NCBI GenBank assembly: GCA_026826555.1
Contig: JAKSZT010040198.1
Span: 742,975 to 806,974 of the forward strand
Source: Tolypeutes matacus
Lineage: Eukaryota > Chordata > Mammalia > Cingulata > Chlamyphoridae
DNA: 64,000 nt
Reading direction: 5' to 3'
The notes beneath the pieces were generated by a model. The model was not told where the DNA came from. It made no database searches and saw only the letters and a program-made list of their open reading frames with translations. The number at the start of each line of letters is the position of its first letter. Positions within the stretch are counted from its first letter, which is position 1. Shown piece by piece: positions 50,589 to 61,952 of the stretch. Both the position numbers and the translations under genes were made by a program.

Positions 50589-51512
50589 ATGCTGAAACAA
50601 ACCCCAGTCACTGAATTTCTGCTCCTGGGAGTGACAGACATCCAAGAGCTACAGCCTCTTCTCTATGTGGTTTTCCTCACCATCTACATTGGCACTGTGG
50701 CTGGGAATGGGGCCATCCTGATGATCGTCATCTCTGACCCAAGACTCACTCTCCTATGTACTTCTTTCTGGGAAACCTGTCATGCCTAGATATCTGCTAC
50801 TCCACTGTGACACTGAAAAAGATGCTGGAGAATTTAGTCTCTTCACACAAAGCAATTTCTTTCTTGGGGTGCATAAGCCAGTTGCATTTCTTTGAATTCC
50901 TGGGCAGCACGAAGGCCTTGTTGTTAGGGGTGATGACCTTGGACTGCTTTGTGGCCATCTGCAAACCACTTCATTACACTGTCATCATGAATCATCAGCT
51001 CTGCATACAGATGGCCAGCACAGTCTGGCTCATTGGTTTCTTCCATGCCCTGCTGCACTCCATAGAGACCTCTTGCTTGAACTTCTGTGGTTCCAACCAT
51101 ATCCATCACTTCTTCTGTGATGTTAAGGCATTGCTGGAACTGGCCTGTGGGTATGTTGACCTCAACCAGTGGCTGCTTAATACTGTCACAGGCACCATTG
51201 TCACAGGCCCCTTCTTTCTGACACTTCTCTCCTACTTCTACATTCTCACCCATCTCTCCTTCAAGACATTCTTGCAGAATGCTTCAGAAAACACTGTCCA
51301 CTTGTGCCTCCCACTTCATGATAGTTATTCTTTTCTATGTTCCTGTTCTCTTCACCTACATTCATCCTGCTTCAGGCAGCTCCAAGGACCAGGATGCGGT
51401 CATTGCCATCATGTACAGTGTGGTCACTCTTGTACTAAATCTCCTGATCTACACCTTGAAGAAAAATGATGTGAAGCAGGAGTTGAGTAGGGTGCTAAGA
51501 AGGAAGTTCTGA
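50589..51512 (+). pseudogene. OR12D2-like: Olfactory receptor pseudogene, OR12D family
   Basis: This would be a seven-transmembrane odorant receptor of olfactory neurons. The start at 50589 gives 'MLKQTPVTEFLLLGVTDIQE', typical of OR12D2. The total of 924 bases equals a normal 307-residue receptor with stop. Frame changes occur near 50747 (one base lost before the 'PMYFFLGNLS' region) and near 51265-51278 (one base gained before 'LSTCASHF'), and they cancel each other. Transmembrane blocks are otherwise readable in order. The DRY arginine of 'DRFVAICKPLHY' is cysteine (TGC, 50945-50947), and the NPxxY proline is leucine (CTC, 51441-51443); both are single C-to-T changes. No internal stop occurs within the three frames. 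It is the only receptor sequence in four paralogous slots. OR12D assignment is from memory of the family; OR12D2 versus OR12D3 is not settled. Confidence 0.88.
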
Positions 51513-52264
51513 CTTGAAGCAATTTCAGAAATCTTATGAGGCAAAAACAGGCATGCAATGAGAAAGTTAGGATTTGAATGTATACCTTGTCTCAAAGAGT
51601 TTATAATATATATATGTAAAGGGAATGGGCACAAAGAAATAAATTGAATGTCTAGTCCAGGTGTATTGAACAATGCATTCCTAGGTATCATAAGAAACGT
51701 GAAGTCATGGACACTGGCACTGAAACCCTAAAGGAGAATTTCTTTTAGGATATTAGTTGCTATACTTAATTTGTTATATATTCTAACGAACTATTGTATG
51801 AAAGCAGAGTAATATGTCTATATTACTTATGTGAATAGAATTAGGTCTGTTTATCTGTTGTGATCCTTCTTGATTGACACATTTTAATGTGAGCAATAAA
51901 CTACTATTATTAGTAATATTATTGTTATTGTTATTAAATTTTGAGTATGTTGATTTAGGGTCATGATTACTCAACTCTAAAGCAAATGCTAATTCACATA
52001 TGACTTAAGAGAAATTTTTCAAAGGCATGTAATGATTTTTTCTTCTCCAAACAGGGGATGGAATAACTAATTAAAGCCAATGACATTATAATCAATAATT
52101 AAAAGAAATAAAATAACCAGTGGATAACCTAAAGTGTACTGGAATCTCTCTATCCAGAGGTCCTTCGGCATTCATCTAGCCACACTGCCAAAGAATTCTG
52201 TGAAATCATAAACGGCAGGAAAGCTGAAAAACTCTGGAGAATGCCTTTTGTCTAATGACTGTAT
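51513..52264. other. Receptor 3' flank, no gene seen
   Basis: AT-rich flank of the receptor pseudogene. A TTATTGTTATTGTTATTA stretch lies near 51917. No paralogue of this segment is found in the other copies, which have lost it together with the receptor. Confidence 0.5.
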
Positions 52265-52725
52265 TTGAAGCGGAATGCTTCATGCAAATAATGACTCCCA
52301 GGAGAAAATTTCAATGAAACCTTTATTACCGGCTGGGGCGCACTCCCTAATGAGAGTCGCACCTAACGTCTGGTGACTGCAGTTTTTATAGAACTCCTTC
52401 CGGAGTGGCCAATTCTTTTTCATGTGTGCCAAAAGTAGGATTGGTTCAATCATTATACATATTTCCATAGCAACCAAAAACAGAATTGTGTTAATCATCA
52501 TACATATTTCTATAGCAAAGCAAGCAAGCAATGTTCCAAAAGCTGATGTTTGCTGTTAGCATTCCAGCAGGGAGGGGGAGTGGTTGATTTTTGGAGCATG
52601 ACATACTGATTCTTTTCAGACCTGGAAGGGCACCTGGTTTCCACCCGCAATTGTTAGAGGATTTTTCTACTGGGAATTTCCTGGTACTGTTTCCTTCTCA
52701 TATTATTTTCCGTTTTGCTGGGACA
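52265..52725 (-). mobile_element. Solo retroviral LTR, antisense
   Basis: On the minus strand a TATA box (TATAAAA, 52390-52384) is followed about 60 bases later by AATAAA (52327-52322) and a short U5. The 5' end is probably TGTCCCAGC near 52724. The adjoining block T text starts at 52728 and matches copy A without the LTR, which supports an insertion. The compact TATA to poly(A) spacing is typical of ERV1/ERV2 LTRs; the family is not identified. It is unrelated by eye to the LTR at 5462. Confidence 0.65.
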
Positions 52726-52727
52726 TA

Positions 52728-53460
52728 GAAAATTATGACTTTCAAAACCCTTCCAACTTTTTTTGTTTTCCCTTTTGACAGGTTGCATTGTAATATGAGG
52801 TAATACTGGTGAAATAAGAAGAATTCATTAAAACTTTGTATTGTTTTCCTTTCCTGGCAAAAAAAAAAATGCATACTAATTTAGAGCAATGAAATTGTAG
52901 ATGCTGAGATGATTCTGAAGCAAATGGACAAAAGTTATGATATTCTTCACCTCGAGGTATCTGTAAGTGACAAATGTGATACTAAAATGCTAGGTTGTTG
53001 CCAGCATTTTTATGTATTTAGAAAGTTTCACAGTCAGACAAGACCATGAAAATACATTTTGAAATGTTGGGCTACCTATTCAAGAGTCTGCATTCACTTT
53101 TGTGGACCCAGCTGGCCCCGGAGAAGGGGAATTTGCATATCTTTTAAAGTCTATTAGACACCTGATTTAATTGACATTGATCCTTTGAGAGACTAGGCTT
53201 CACGGTCCACCTGTGAGAGGGGCCTATAGAGGCCATGTAATCAACATGGCTAAAACCTGTTCTACAGCAGATCACCTGGTACTGCAGATACACCCAATAA
53301 GGGATTGAACCATACTTGGCAATTAGAGAAACCCTACACCAGGTTTTTCATTGTGAGAAATGAGTTATCACACTTAGGGGGATTAAGTGAAAGGAGGCCT
53401 TTAAAACTTCCCCCTACAATCTGGCTAGGAGATGCGATAATGACAGTATATATCCCAAGG
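52728..53460. repeat. Block T, copy C
   Basis: Paralogue of 24638-25460. After about 53460 the sequence switches to the middle of the backbone (paralogue of 46290 and 39560), so this is the seam to copy D. No gene is seen. Confidence 0.65.
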
Positions 53461-53469
53461 CATTTTGGG

Positions 53470-54210
53470 ATAAAGAAGAATAAGCACTAGACCCACCTAT
53501 AAGATATTAAGACTCACAGTAAAGTCATCAGTTTATATACAGTTTATTGCTGGCATAAAAAGAGAAAAATTAATGGAACAAAATAGAATGTGGGATAACA
53601 AGTTGGATATTTATGGAGCCACGGCACACTTTAGAAATGGCATCACACATATGTGAAGAATAGCTAGTTGTCTGACACCAGACAAAGTAGACCCAATTCT
53701 TAGTGATTAACTGACAGCATCAGTAAGCTAAACTCTAAGAGGACTAGACATGCACATAGCAAATCTAAAATTCTAAAGCTTATAAACAGATCAGCTATAT
53801 AAATGGTGAGACTAGGAAAATCCAGGGTCCCTTGATCAAAAATTATGAAGAATTTCAAGACAGTGAGCACAAATCACTCAGCCAAGAGAGAAGCCCTTCA
53901 GGGCACAAGGATCTGTGCACGTGCTGAGGGCAATGCTCAAGAAGCCCAGTGCACTGAAGAAAACTAAAACCATAATGTGATGATTTGAGTAGGAAAACTA
54001 CTTCATAAACACCCCAAGTGAAAACAACAGGAAGAAGGAAATTCTGATCATGCTTTCGTCATCAAAATGGATTTACAATCAAGGGAAACGATTTAAAATT
54101 GAGGTGGTGACATTTTAAAAGAATAGATGACCTGGCGGGTGTCCCTAGAACTCCAGAGTCTCAGTTCAATCCTAGTCCCAAAACTGATCCCAAAAAAACA
54201 AGAAGTGGAC
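53470..54210. repeat. Duplicated backbone, copy D (left of CHMP1B insert)
   Basis: This matches 46290-47040, for example AGAGAGAAGCCCTTCAG at about 53886 and 46702, and GAATAGATGACCTGGC at 54121 and 46940. It is cut at about 54210 by the CHMP1B insertion and resumes at 57558. Confidence 0.8.
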
Positions 54211-55189
54211 CAAAAAACAGGAGCAGCACCGGAGTGGAACTCCGTCCTTCTGTGTCCCTACCGCACAGACCTGGTCCCACCGCCCACCCGAGGAGACCAC
54301 CCACCACATCAAACAAGTAGAAGCACCTGTTCAACGCCATGTTCACGGCCAAGAAGTGAGCAGGTGAGCCAAGAAATGCGACCAGGAGGGGAAGGCCCTT
54401 TAAAAGGCCAAGATGAAAAAGGCCTTTGGAAAGGCAGGAGGGAAGATGCCAGAAAACTGGAAAACGCCTTCCACCAGGAGAACCGGGCGGTGAATTCCTG
54501 TGAGAATGCGCGGGTCGACGGTGCTGCCAGAGTCCAGAGCGGTGGCCGCGGGCGAGATGACAATTCCGCGGCCGGCGAGGCTAAGTCGGTGGACGCGATG
54601 TTGAAGACAGTGAACCCGGAGCACATCTCCGCCCTGGTGGACCAATTCGAGCACGAGTCACATGCTGGCTGTCCAAGCGTAGCAGGTGGAAGGCGCGACG
54701 GAGCTGACCACGCTGCAGACAGGCCAGGTTGACACGCTGCTCCAGAAGCAGGCGAGGCCGGTCTCGACGTAGGCATGGAGCTGCCGCAGGGGCATCCCGG
54801 CTCTGTGGACAGCAGCGAAGCCTGGGCCGAGCAGGACGAGCTGTCCCCAAGACTGCCCTGTGCTCAGGGTTGAGGGCAGAACCCACCTGCGCCTTCCTGG
54901 CCACAGCTGCCTTCGAGCACACAGTGAGCCACTGCCTGTCCCCTGCATATGATGGAGACAGGGTACCTAGAAAGTGAGCATGCTGAATACGGAAATGCTC
55001 TCTATTTAAGATGCTTCTGACTTTAGGTTCCCAGCGCTCACCAGATACATTAAGAGACGCCAGTCTTTCTCCACTCAGCTGAATTTTATAGTTCTATATA
55101 GCTATAGTAATTTTCTAGTTCTGCATTTGACAGAACTAGCAAATTTGGTGAATATGAATCTTCCTCAAAAGTGTCGTTAAAACTTATTT

Positions 55190-55279
55190 TTTTTTAAATT
55201 TATTGAAGTATATCACTCATACATAAACATACATAAACAATAAGTGTATAGTAAAAGTTGTGAACTAGAGCAGATGTAC
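55190..55279 (-). mobile_element. Small retroposed fragment inside the CHMP1B 3' UTR
   Basis: About 90 bases, starting on the plus strand with T/A-rich sequence (tail complement). A perfect 11-base direct repeat AAAACTTATTT lies at 55179-55189 and 55280-55290. The body (GAAGTATATCACTCATACAT type) resembles an L1 3' end as I recall it, but is too short to classify. Confidence 0.65.
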
Positions 55280-56625
55280 AAAACTTATTTCTGAGCACTC
55301 AATTTTCTGCCCAGAATTATTCAAATTGAGAGGTACTTTGTTTTTGTTTAAATTTAGTGTAACTGATAATACATATAACTAACAGATGGTGCATAAAGAT
55401 TAAACCTGGGAGAAGAATTAGTTTGATTACAAGATTCATTCATCATATTTAATGGGCCGTATTCCTATGTATTCCTTTTCTTTTTTTTTGCTCATTAAAG
55501 CGAGACTACCATTGACTATTCTCCTAACCTGTTTTTCATATTACTTTTACTGCTTATATTCTACAAGTTTCTCATACAATAATTGTCTTTGCAAAACTGG
55601 AAGAAATGCCGACTTCATTAATGGGCAAAATTAAGTTTGCTCATTTACATTTTCTCTTATATAGAGTACACATTTCTAGTTACCTTCTTATTCCTAACTA
55701 ACTCTTCACTTAGACTTCTTAAAAAGTATTTTAACTAGTGTGGCAGTCACATTGCTCACTCTCACATTGCCAAAACACTGTTGATTTGTTTGGGAAAACG
55801 GGGCTGTGTATTTGTAGGCTTTACTTTTAACAACCAAACATAGAAATAAAACTAAAACTGTATTTTAAGTTCTAATTACTTGCATTCATTTCTCTTAAAG
55901 CACCAAATCTTAGAGAACCTTGGAAGTATTTTTTTTAGTTTTTTATTTAGCCATGCAGATAACTTAAATGTACATCCAGCCAGTTGGAAGTCTGGGAAGA
56001 GGCAAAGTAGTGGGATCAGTCAGTAGGTGTAACTCCCTAAGGATGGAGCCCAGCTGTCCTTCCTTCAGTCTTCAAGGGAAGAGCTGTGTGTTCTCTGGCT
56101 GAAAAGTGCAGCAAAAGCCTCAGAACATGGACAAGGGTGAATTGCTTTTGCCTTGGCAAGTATAGTAATCTAAGAAAAAGGTTTTTAACTCCTTTTTCTC
56201 ACTGGAAGATTTCTCCATCAGAGAATTCCAGTGTTCAAAAAATAATTAGTGACTCTTCTGAGTGCTTTGAAGGAATCTTAACTAAGTGTTCACCAATGTA
56301 ATGTATTTCCTGGTGTGAATGAGTATGTTTAAGAAAAAGTAATTAACAAATAAATGCAGATGAGGATTGAGCCTCATATTTAAGTTTTTCTACCAGGAAC
56401 ACCTGTTTATTGTAATTTCTCTAGAATTACACATCCCCTCTTATCCTCTAGGTTGTAAAAGAAACATGCAGCCATGTGTGGGCTCAGCATGAGTCTTGTC
56501 CCTGCTTTAGACTGGAAAAAAGTAATTACAACTTAAAAATGGTTTGGTGTTGAATCCTTTGTTAACTTGAAGAGCCATTCAGGCATTATAGTCAGGACAG
56601 ACGGTTCAGGAATTTGACCCCTTCC

Positions 56626-57440
56626 CAGTGGGCCCTAATCTGTTATGACAGAGTTAGACTCAGCAGTGGTTTCCCTATGCATGACTCTTCTATCCTATTT
56701 GAACCTATAATTAGTACTAGAGTTGGTAGGTGTACATCCAAGAGACTTAAATCTTGGGGCTGTCCATGTGCCAGCTGAGCTCTGAACCTCAATGGAGATG
56801 CAACACCTACTTTTCCTTTCAATGGACTCAACCAGGATAACTAACGGGGAGGAGATGATGGACAAATGACTTAGCAAGGAACCAAGAGTGCCTACAACTG
56901 CAAGCAAGAGAGTCCCATCCATCAGATGTATGGTATTGAAGCCCGCTTCAGTGAATGGTGGAGTGGGCATCACCATCCCAGAGTCCTGAGGATTGGGAAA
57001 CAACTATGGATTAAAATAAACTTACTAGTATTCTACCATAGATTTATTCTGTTTCTAGCAATAGAAGAAATACCACTGTTGTTGAGGTAGTGACCCATGG
57101 ATGTTCGGGGGTTAGGGAAAGGGAAAAACAGGTGTTATAAGAGGACTTGGGAATTATCCTGAATGTCATTAAAATGACAGATACAGGCCATTACATATCC
57201 AGCCATAACCTACAGAGTCAAATGGGAAAGAATATAAACTACAATGTAAACTATAATCCATGCTTAGTGGCAATGCTCCAAAATGTGTTTATCAATTGCA
57301 ATCAATGTAACACACTGATGAAAGATGTTGCTAATGTGGGAAATGTGGGAGACATGGGGAGTGGGGCATATGGGAATCCTCTATATATTCTCTGTAACAT
57401 TTATATAATCGAATTATTTTTTTAAAAATAAAAATAGTGA
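56626..57440 (+). mobile_element. L1 3' UTR fragment inside the CHMP1B pseudogene
   Basis: This matches 20330-21140 and 38030-38850 in order, including GACAGAGTTAGACTCA near 56648 and the ATGGGAATCCTCTATATA end near 57370, followed by an A-rich tail. It is 5'-truncated, with no clear target-site duplication. It splits the pseudogene's 3' UTR and so is younger than the pseudogene. Confidence 0.85.
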
Positions 57441-57557
57441 AAAAAAGAAGCACATTAAATCCATGAATTGTTTCCTCATTTTGCAGTTGATGAAAGGCTG
57501 AATTGTAAATCACAGAAATTTATGAAATAAGTAATTTTCAAGTGTAAAAAAAAAGAA

Positions 57558-60547
57558 ACTTGGACATTTACTTAACACCTCTGAGCCCCGGTTTTCTTAA
57601 GATAAAATGGGAATGGTATTAGTACTCCATTCATTGGGTTTATATAAGAATTAAAAGAGATAATACATATTGAGGATCAGAACAAGAACTTACACATTGA
57701 CTATTATTTAATTAAATCATATTTGCAGCATATAAATAACAGAAAATTATTAATGTAATAACTATACACTTAATTCTCCTACAAATCAACAAGAACCTAA
57801 ACTCAATAGAAAAAATGGACAAAGAACCTGGCTTTAAATAACAGTTATTAGAAAGCTTAACTAGATGTCAAAATCATACATAGCTATTCCATGACTAAAT
57901 TACTGTGGTTTTATTACTAAAAGATACAGCAAGAAGGAGAATATATGATGTAAATACCATCACCATTTCCACAAACATGGAAATGTGAGCATTTGGAACC
58001 AACATTAAAGGAAATAATTTAGTGTTATAAGCAAAAGCAAATAGTTATATTCAGCAAAAACAGAAACCAATACTTCTATTGATTCACCTTTTTTTGTTTT
58101 ACATAACATTTATGTAATAAACAGTGAGGATGTTAAATAAAGGTAATCATCTGACTGTTCAGATCAATGGGATGTAACTGCCCCACATTCCCTAACTCAT
58201 ATAGCCAATTTTCTTTCCATCTATACAAAAGAATATTTTCCAAGGGACTTCCTAATATGAGAAAGTGAATCCACACTTCTGCCCTAGGAAATCAAAGTAA
58301 ATTCAACTAAGGAATTGTATACAGAAATTGTACTTGAGTTGTTGTCCATGGTGCTGAAACCAAAGAAAATGCATCAGAAGGAGAAAATAAGGGGGAAAAG
58401 AACGAAGTTCAAAAAAGAAATGTCCTAAGATGCCACCTCATATTGTAGGTGCAGAGAATATCCTGTTTATTCTTACAACATTCTTCTCATCACCCAGGGG
58501 GCACTTTGTCTCAGGATTTTTATGTCTAGCAATCTGAGGTTCATAAAATGGCAGGCAGATTTCTGAAAAGGAGAGAGAAATTCTTGAAGATAAAGGAACT
58601 ATGCTGCAACCCAAACTGAATTATAAGATCAAATAATGCTCTCTTATTTATAGTCACTGATAGTGTAAACCTGAAAAGCTTTCTTGCCTGGAAGTCTGAA
58701 TTCTCAATAAGTAAGAATGAAATAGAAAACTAGGAAATTACCTATATAAACTATCTGTAGTGAGCGATCTGTCTTCTGCTAGTACTAAAGTTAAGTACCC
58801 AAGATATAAAACCAATTTCCTATATGAGAGTTGACTGCTTCTTGAGGTTATGTAGAAACTTTAATTCCCACATTTTTGCAGCATCTCATTCTCAATTCAA
58901 CATGCCTGATACTCTAGACATTCTTCAAAGCAACCCTGTAACCTCTAAATATTAAAATTTCCATAAAATCATTTAGTAAAGAGGAATCTGATTTCTAATT
59001 TTCTTCAAAAGTTAAGAAAAGGTGTTTCCATCAATAGATTTTGATGCAATTATATTTTGTGGGTCAGAGACTCAAAAATGATATTGGACTTATTTCCATT
59101 TCCACTAAGGATGGTAAAAATTTAACTAGAGAAAAGATACATGGCTATGAACAATCTTTTCTGAGAGTTTGAAGAGAAACTCTTAATGCATGTGTACTAG
59201 ACATTAGATAATTTCTCCAAATTTCTTGCAGCTATAAAACCTAGAATTCTATAGTTTCCCTAAAAGTGCCTAAAATTTCATTAAATTTTTAACTCTAGTA
59301 ACCAAAAATCATTTTATTCTCCCCTCAATGATTTCTCATACCTTAAATGATTCCCTCTTTTTAGAAAGCTCCCCAATATCTGCTTCTCTATTTTGAATTC
59401 CTTGCAAGTTTTGATCTTCTATCAGTTCCTCTCACTCCTCTACAGTTCTCAAATATCACTGCTTCTTCACCAATTATAACAAATCAAATACATCTGAAAA
59501 TGAAAATTACAAAGAGGAAGCTACATCAGAAAGTATTTCTGCTTTTATGAGTGTACCTAAAGGAGATAATGTTAGGTACTGGACAAATAATAGAGCCAAA
59601 AATGTTCAAATGTTTCTCTGCCTTTCTGTAAACAGTCCAAATTTAGTTAAATATTGAACCTTATTATGATTAACTTTTTTCCATTTCTTCAGGAATCTTA
59701 ACATCACTGAATAAAGCATATTATATCAATTCTGCAAAAGAAATGAAAATTAATGCATTACTTTTGCAGGAAACATGAGTTTATTTGATGAAAATAGAGG
59801 CATAAAGAAATAATACATTTTTCAATTGATAAGACCTGGAAGCTTTGGGGGGGGGGGGTTTGGAAGGACTGATCTAAGACAAACAGACTACTATGATGGC
59901 ATTTTAATGTAATTACACATGAAGAGGGAGATTATACCTTAATATCTGAAGAGTGAGTTTGTTGAGTAAAATTAAAAATAGGACCGAAGGAAATAGGTAT
60001 AAAAGGTAAGATTTCATGTGGACTGAAGTCTTGGATACCTCAAGGAGAGGTCAGTGTTGTGTGACCTGAAGGAGGAACTCTTGAGTCCATGGAAGGAAGG
60101 GTCTTCTTACCTAGGGGTTCAGGTATCTGGAAATGGAAAAGAGTCCTAGAAAAACCAGAGAAGAGATTTAAAATACAATTTGTCATCAAGAAGTAACTTG
60201 GGAAACTCAGGGGGAAAAAAAAAAAAAACATAAGGAAACTCAGGGGGAAAGTTGCATATAAATGTAGATGTTCACAGCCAGAGAGGACAGTCGACTGACA
60301 ACAGGGAACTCTGAGAGAAGGGAAATATTAATGAAGAGTTTAGTAAGAAAAAGAAGATTGAATAACAGTCAATAAGAAGCCTTAATAATTCACAGTGTAA
60401 TGGCCTATGATCTGTAAAAGCTGTGAGTTTGGGGTCATTTAAAACAACCATAATCTCCCTCTATACACTTTGCCTTGGGGAAAAATCCTGGGCTGGAAGG
60501 ATTTGACCCTCCATAGTGATAATTTCCCAAATGTTATTTGGCCTTTT
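57558..60547. repeat. Duplicated blocks Q-R-S, copy D
   Basis: 57560-58830 matches block Q, 58870-59800 block R and 59810-60547 block S of copy C. The match to block S extends to the receptor splice acceptor (compare GGCCTTTTAG at 60540-60549 with the tract at 50572-50586) and stops there. Receptor sequence does not follow. A run of ten or more G lies near 59850. No gene is seen. Confidence 0.85.
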
Positions 60548-61735
60548 AGGGAAGGACAACCAGTCGGACCAGTTTGTCAGGCCCTCAGTGTTGTAGCAGG
60601 TTAACTATGAACCTTGTCCTTCTTAGGAGTGAAGACTGGTTGTAACCGTGGGCTCTGAGGGGAGGGGAAGTGAAGAATAGAATAGATGGAAGAGGGGGCA
60701 TTTAGGGGGCAATGGAAGAGTTCGGCATGATCTTGGAACGATGGACACAGACGATGTTATAGTTCATCAAAAATATATAAAAATGTATTGTCTAAACCAT
60801 AATGTAAACTATTGACCATGGTTTGTAGCTATGTTTCCATTTTTGTACATCAGTTTTAACAAATGTACCATCCACACATAAAAAGACTATTAATATGGGA
60901 AGGGAGAAGAGGGGGTAAGATATTGGGTATATAGGGGTCCTCTAGGTTTTGTATGTGGACTTTACTGTGACCTAAAGTTTCTTTGAAAACAAAATGAAAA
61001 AAAGTAAGACACTTTGGAACAAATGGAAGAAAATGCCACTGTACATAAAGGACAACAGATTTTACAGTGATGAAAGACAAAACGTCAAAAGAAATATTTT
61101 AATATTTTTATTGCAACACTTACTCTCCAGTTTATTGGACTCATTCAGGACCACTAACAAGGACATGAGGATGGACAACCACCATACAAAGCAGCCGAGA
61201 GAGTCTACAACTGCAAGCAAGAGATTCCTATCCAGCAGCTGTATGGGATCGAAGCCCCCTCTCAATTAGAGGTGGAGTGGGCATCAAATTCACAGAATCC
61301 TCAGGATTAGGGAATAAAATATGGACTTGAGTGGACTCACTGGTGTTCTACTATAGACTTATTGTGATTTTAGCAATGGAAGGCAGGGAGAAAGAAAAAG
61401 AGGTGTAATGTGGGGGCATTTTGGGGACTTGAAATTGTCCTGAATTACAATGTGACAAAAGATTCAGGTCATTAAATATCCTGCCATAACCTACAGAATT
61501 GAGTGGGAGAGAGTGTAAACTACAATGTAAACTAGAATCCATGCTTAACAGCATGCTCCAAAATGTTTTCGTCAATTGCACTGAATGTACCAACTAATGA
61601 AAAAAGTTGTTAATGTGGGGGAAAGTGGGAGGTGTGGGGAGTGGAGCATATGGGAATCACTTACATTTTTTGCATACCATTTTATGTAATCTAGTTACCA
61701 TTTAGAAAAAATAAAAAATATATATTTTTAAAAAG
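60548..61735 (+). mobile_element. L1 3' UTR fragment replacing the receptor slot
   Basis: The text follows the L1 3' UTR of 36620-38850, with a large internal deletion joining the paralogue of about 37140 to that of about 38240 near 61118. It ends with the usual GTGGAGCATATGGGAATCAC near 61641 and an A/T-rich tract at 61709-61733. The left edge directly abuts the splice-acceptor end of block S. Confidence 0.8.
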
Positions 61736-61952
61736 GCGAATGAGATAACAAAGATCTATCTTAAAGGACAGGTGGGAAATATGGAGAGCAAAATGTAATC
61801 ACTTCTTTATTTTCTCACCAGTGGAATTAGACAAGATAAAAGTATGTGAAAAAGAATTTTTTAGGAGTAATGTTTCCATAACTTTTTGAGCTGCTTTTTT
61901 CTATTCTTTTATTTTTGTAAATTTGAACTAAAATTGTTCATTAAAAAAAAAG
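61736..61952 (+). other. Extra sequence between two A tracts after the L1 (possible 3' transduction)
   Basis: About 215 bases without match elsewhere in the window lie between the L1 tail at 61709-61733 and a second pure A run at 61944-61951. This is the layout of an L1 3' transduction, or of a second retroposed piece inserted into the L1 tail. The related L1 at 38840-38882 ends without such sequence. I see no reading frame. Confidence 0.45.

Larger units (their letters stand above)
54213..57557 (+). pseudogene. CHMP1B: CHMP1B processed pseudogene with 3' UTR
   Basis: CHMP1B is an ESCRT-III subunit for membrane scission. The decayed coding part runs from about 54308 (start codon lost, ATC) to a TGA at 54871-54873. 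Recognisable segments are 'ENAFHQENRAVN' (54463-54498), 'SVDAMLKTVNPEHISALVDQFEH' (54589-54654) and, in another frame, 'MELPQG' then 'AEQDELS' (54776-54846). Frameshifts, stops and in-frame losses abound. High CpG and GC content stand out against the flanks. The 3' UTR continues to an A run at 57549-57557, with an L1 piece inside. Flanks AAGAAGTGGAC (54201-54211) and AAGAAACTTGGAC (from 57557) look like a target-site duplication, and the paralogue at about 47020 lacks the insert. CHMP1A fits less well. The 3' UTR extent is inferred. Confidence 0.85.

Noticed and set aside
54309..54776. Long minus-strand frames (up to 155 codons) over the GC-rich part of copy D
   Set aside because: They lie antisense to the CHMP1B pseudogene and reflect its GC-rich, codon-like composition; they resemble no protein I know.
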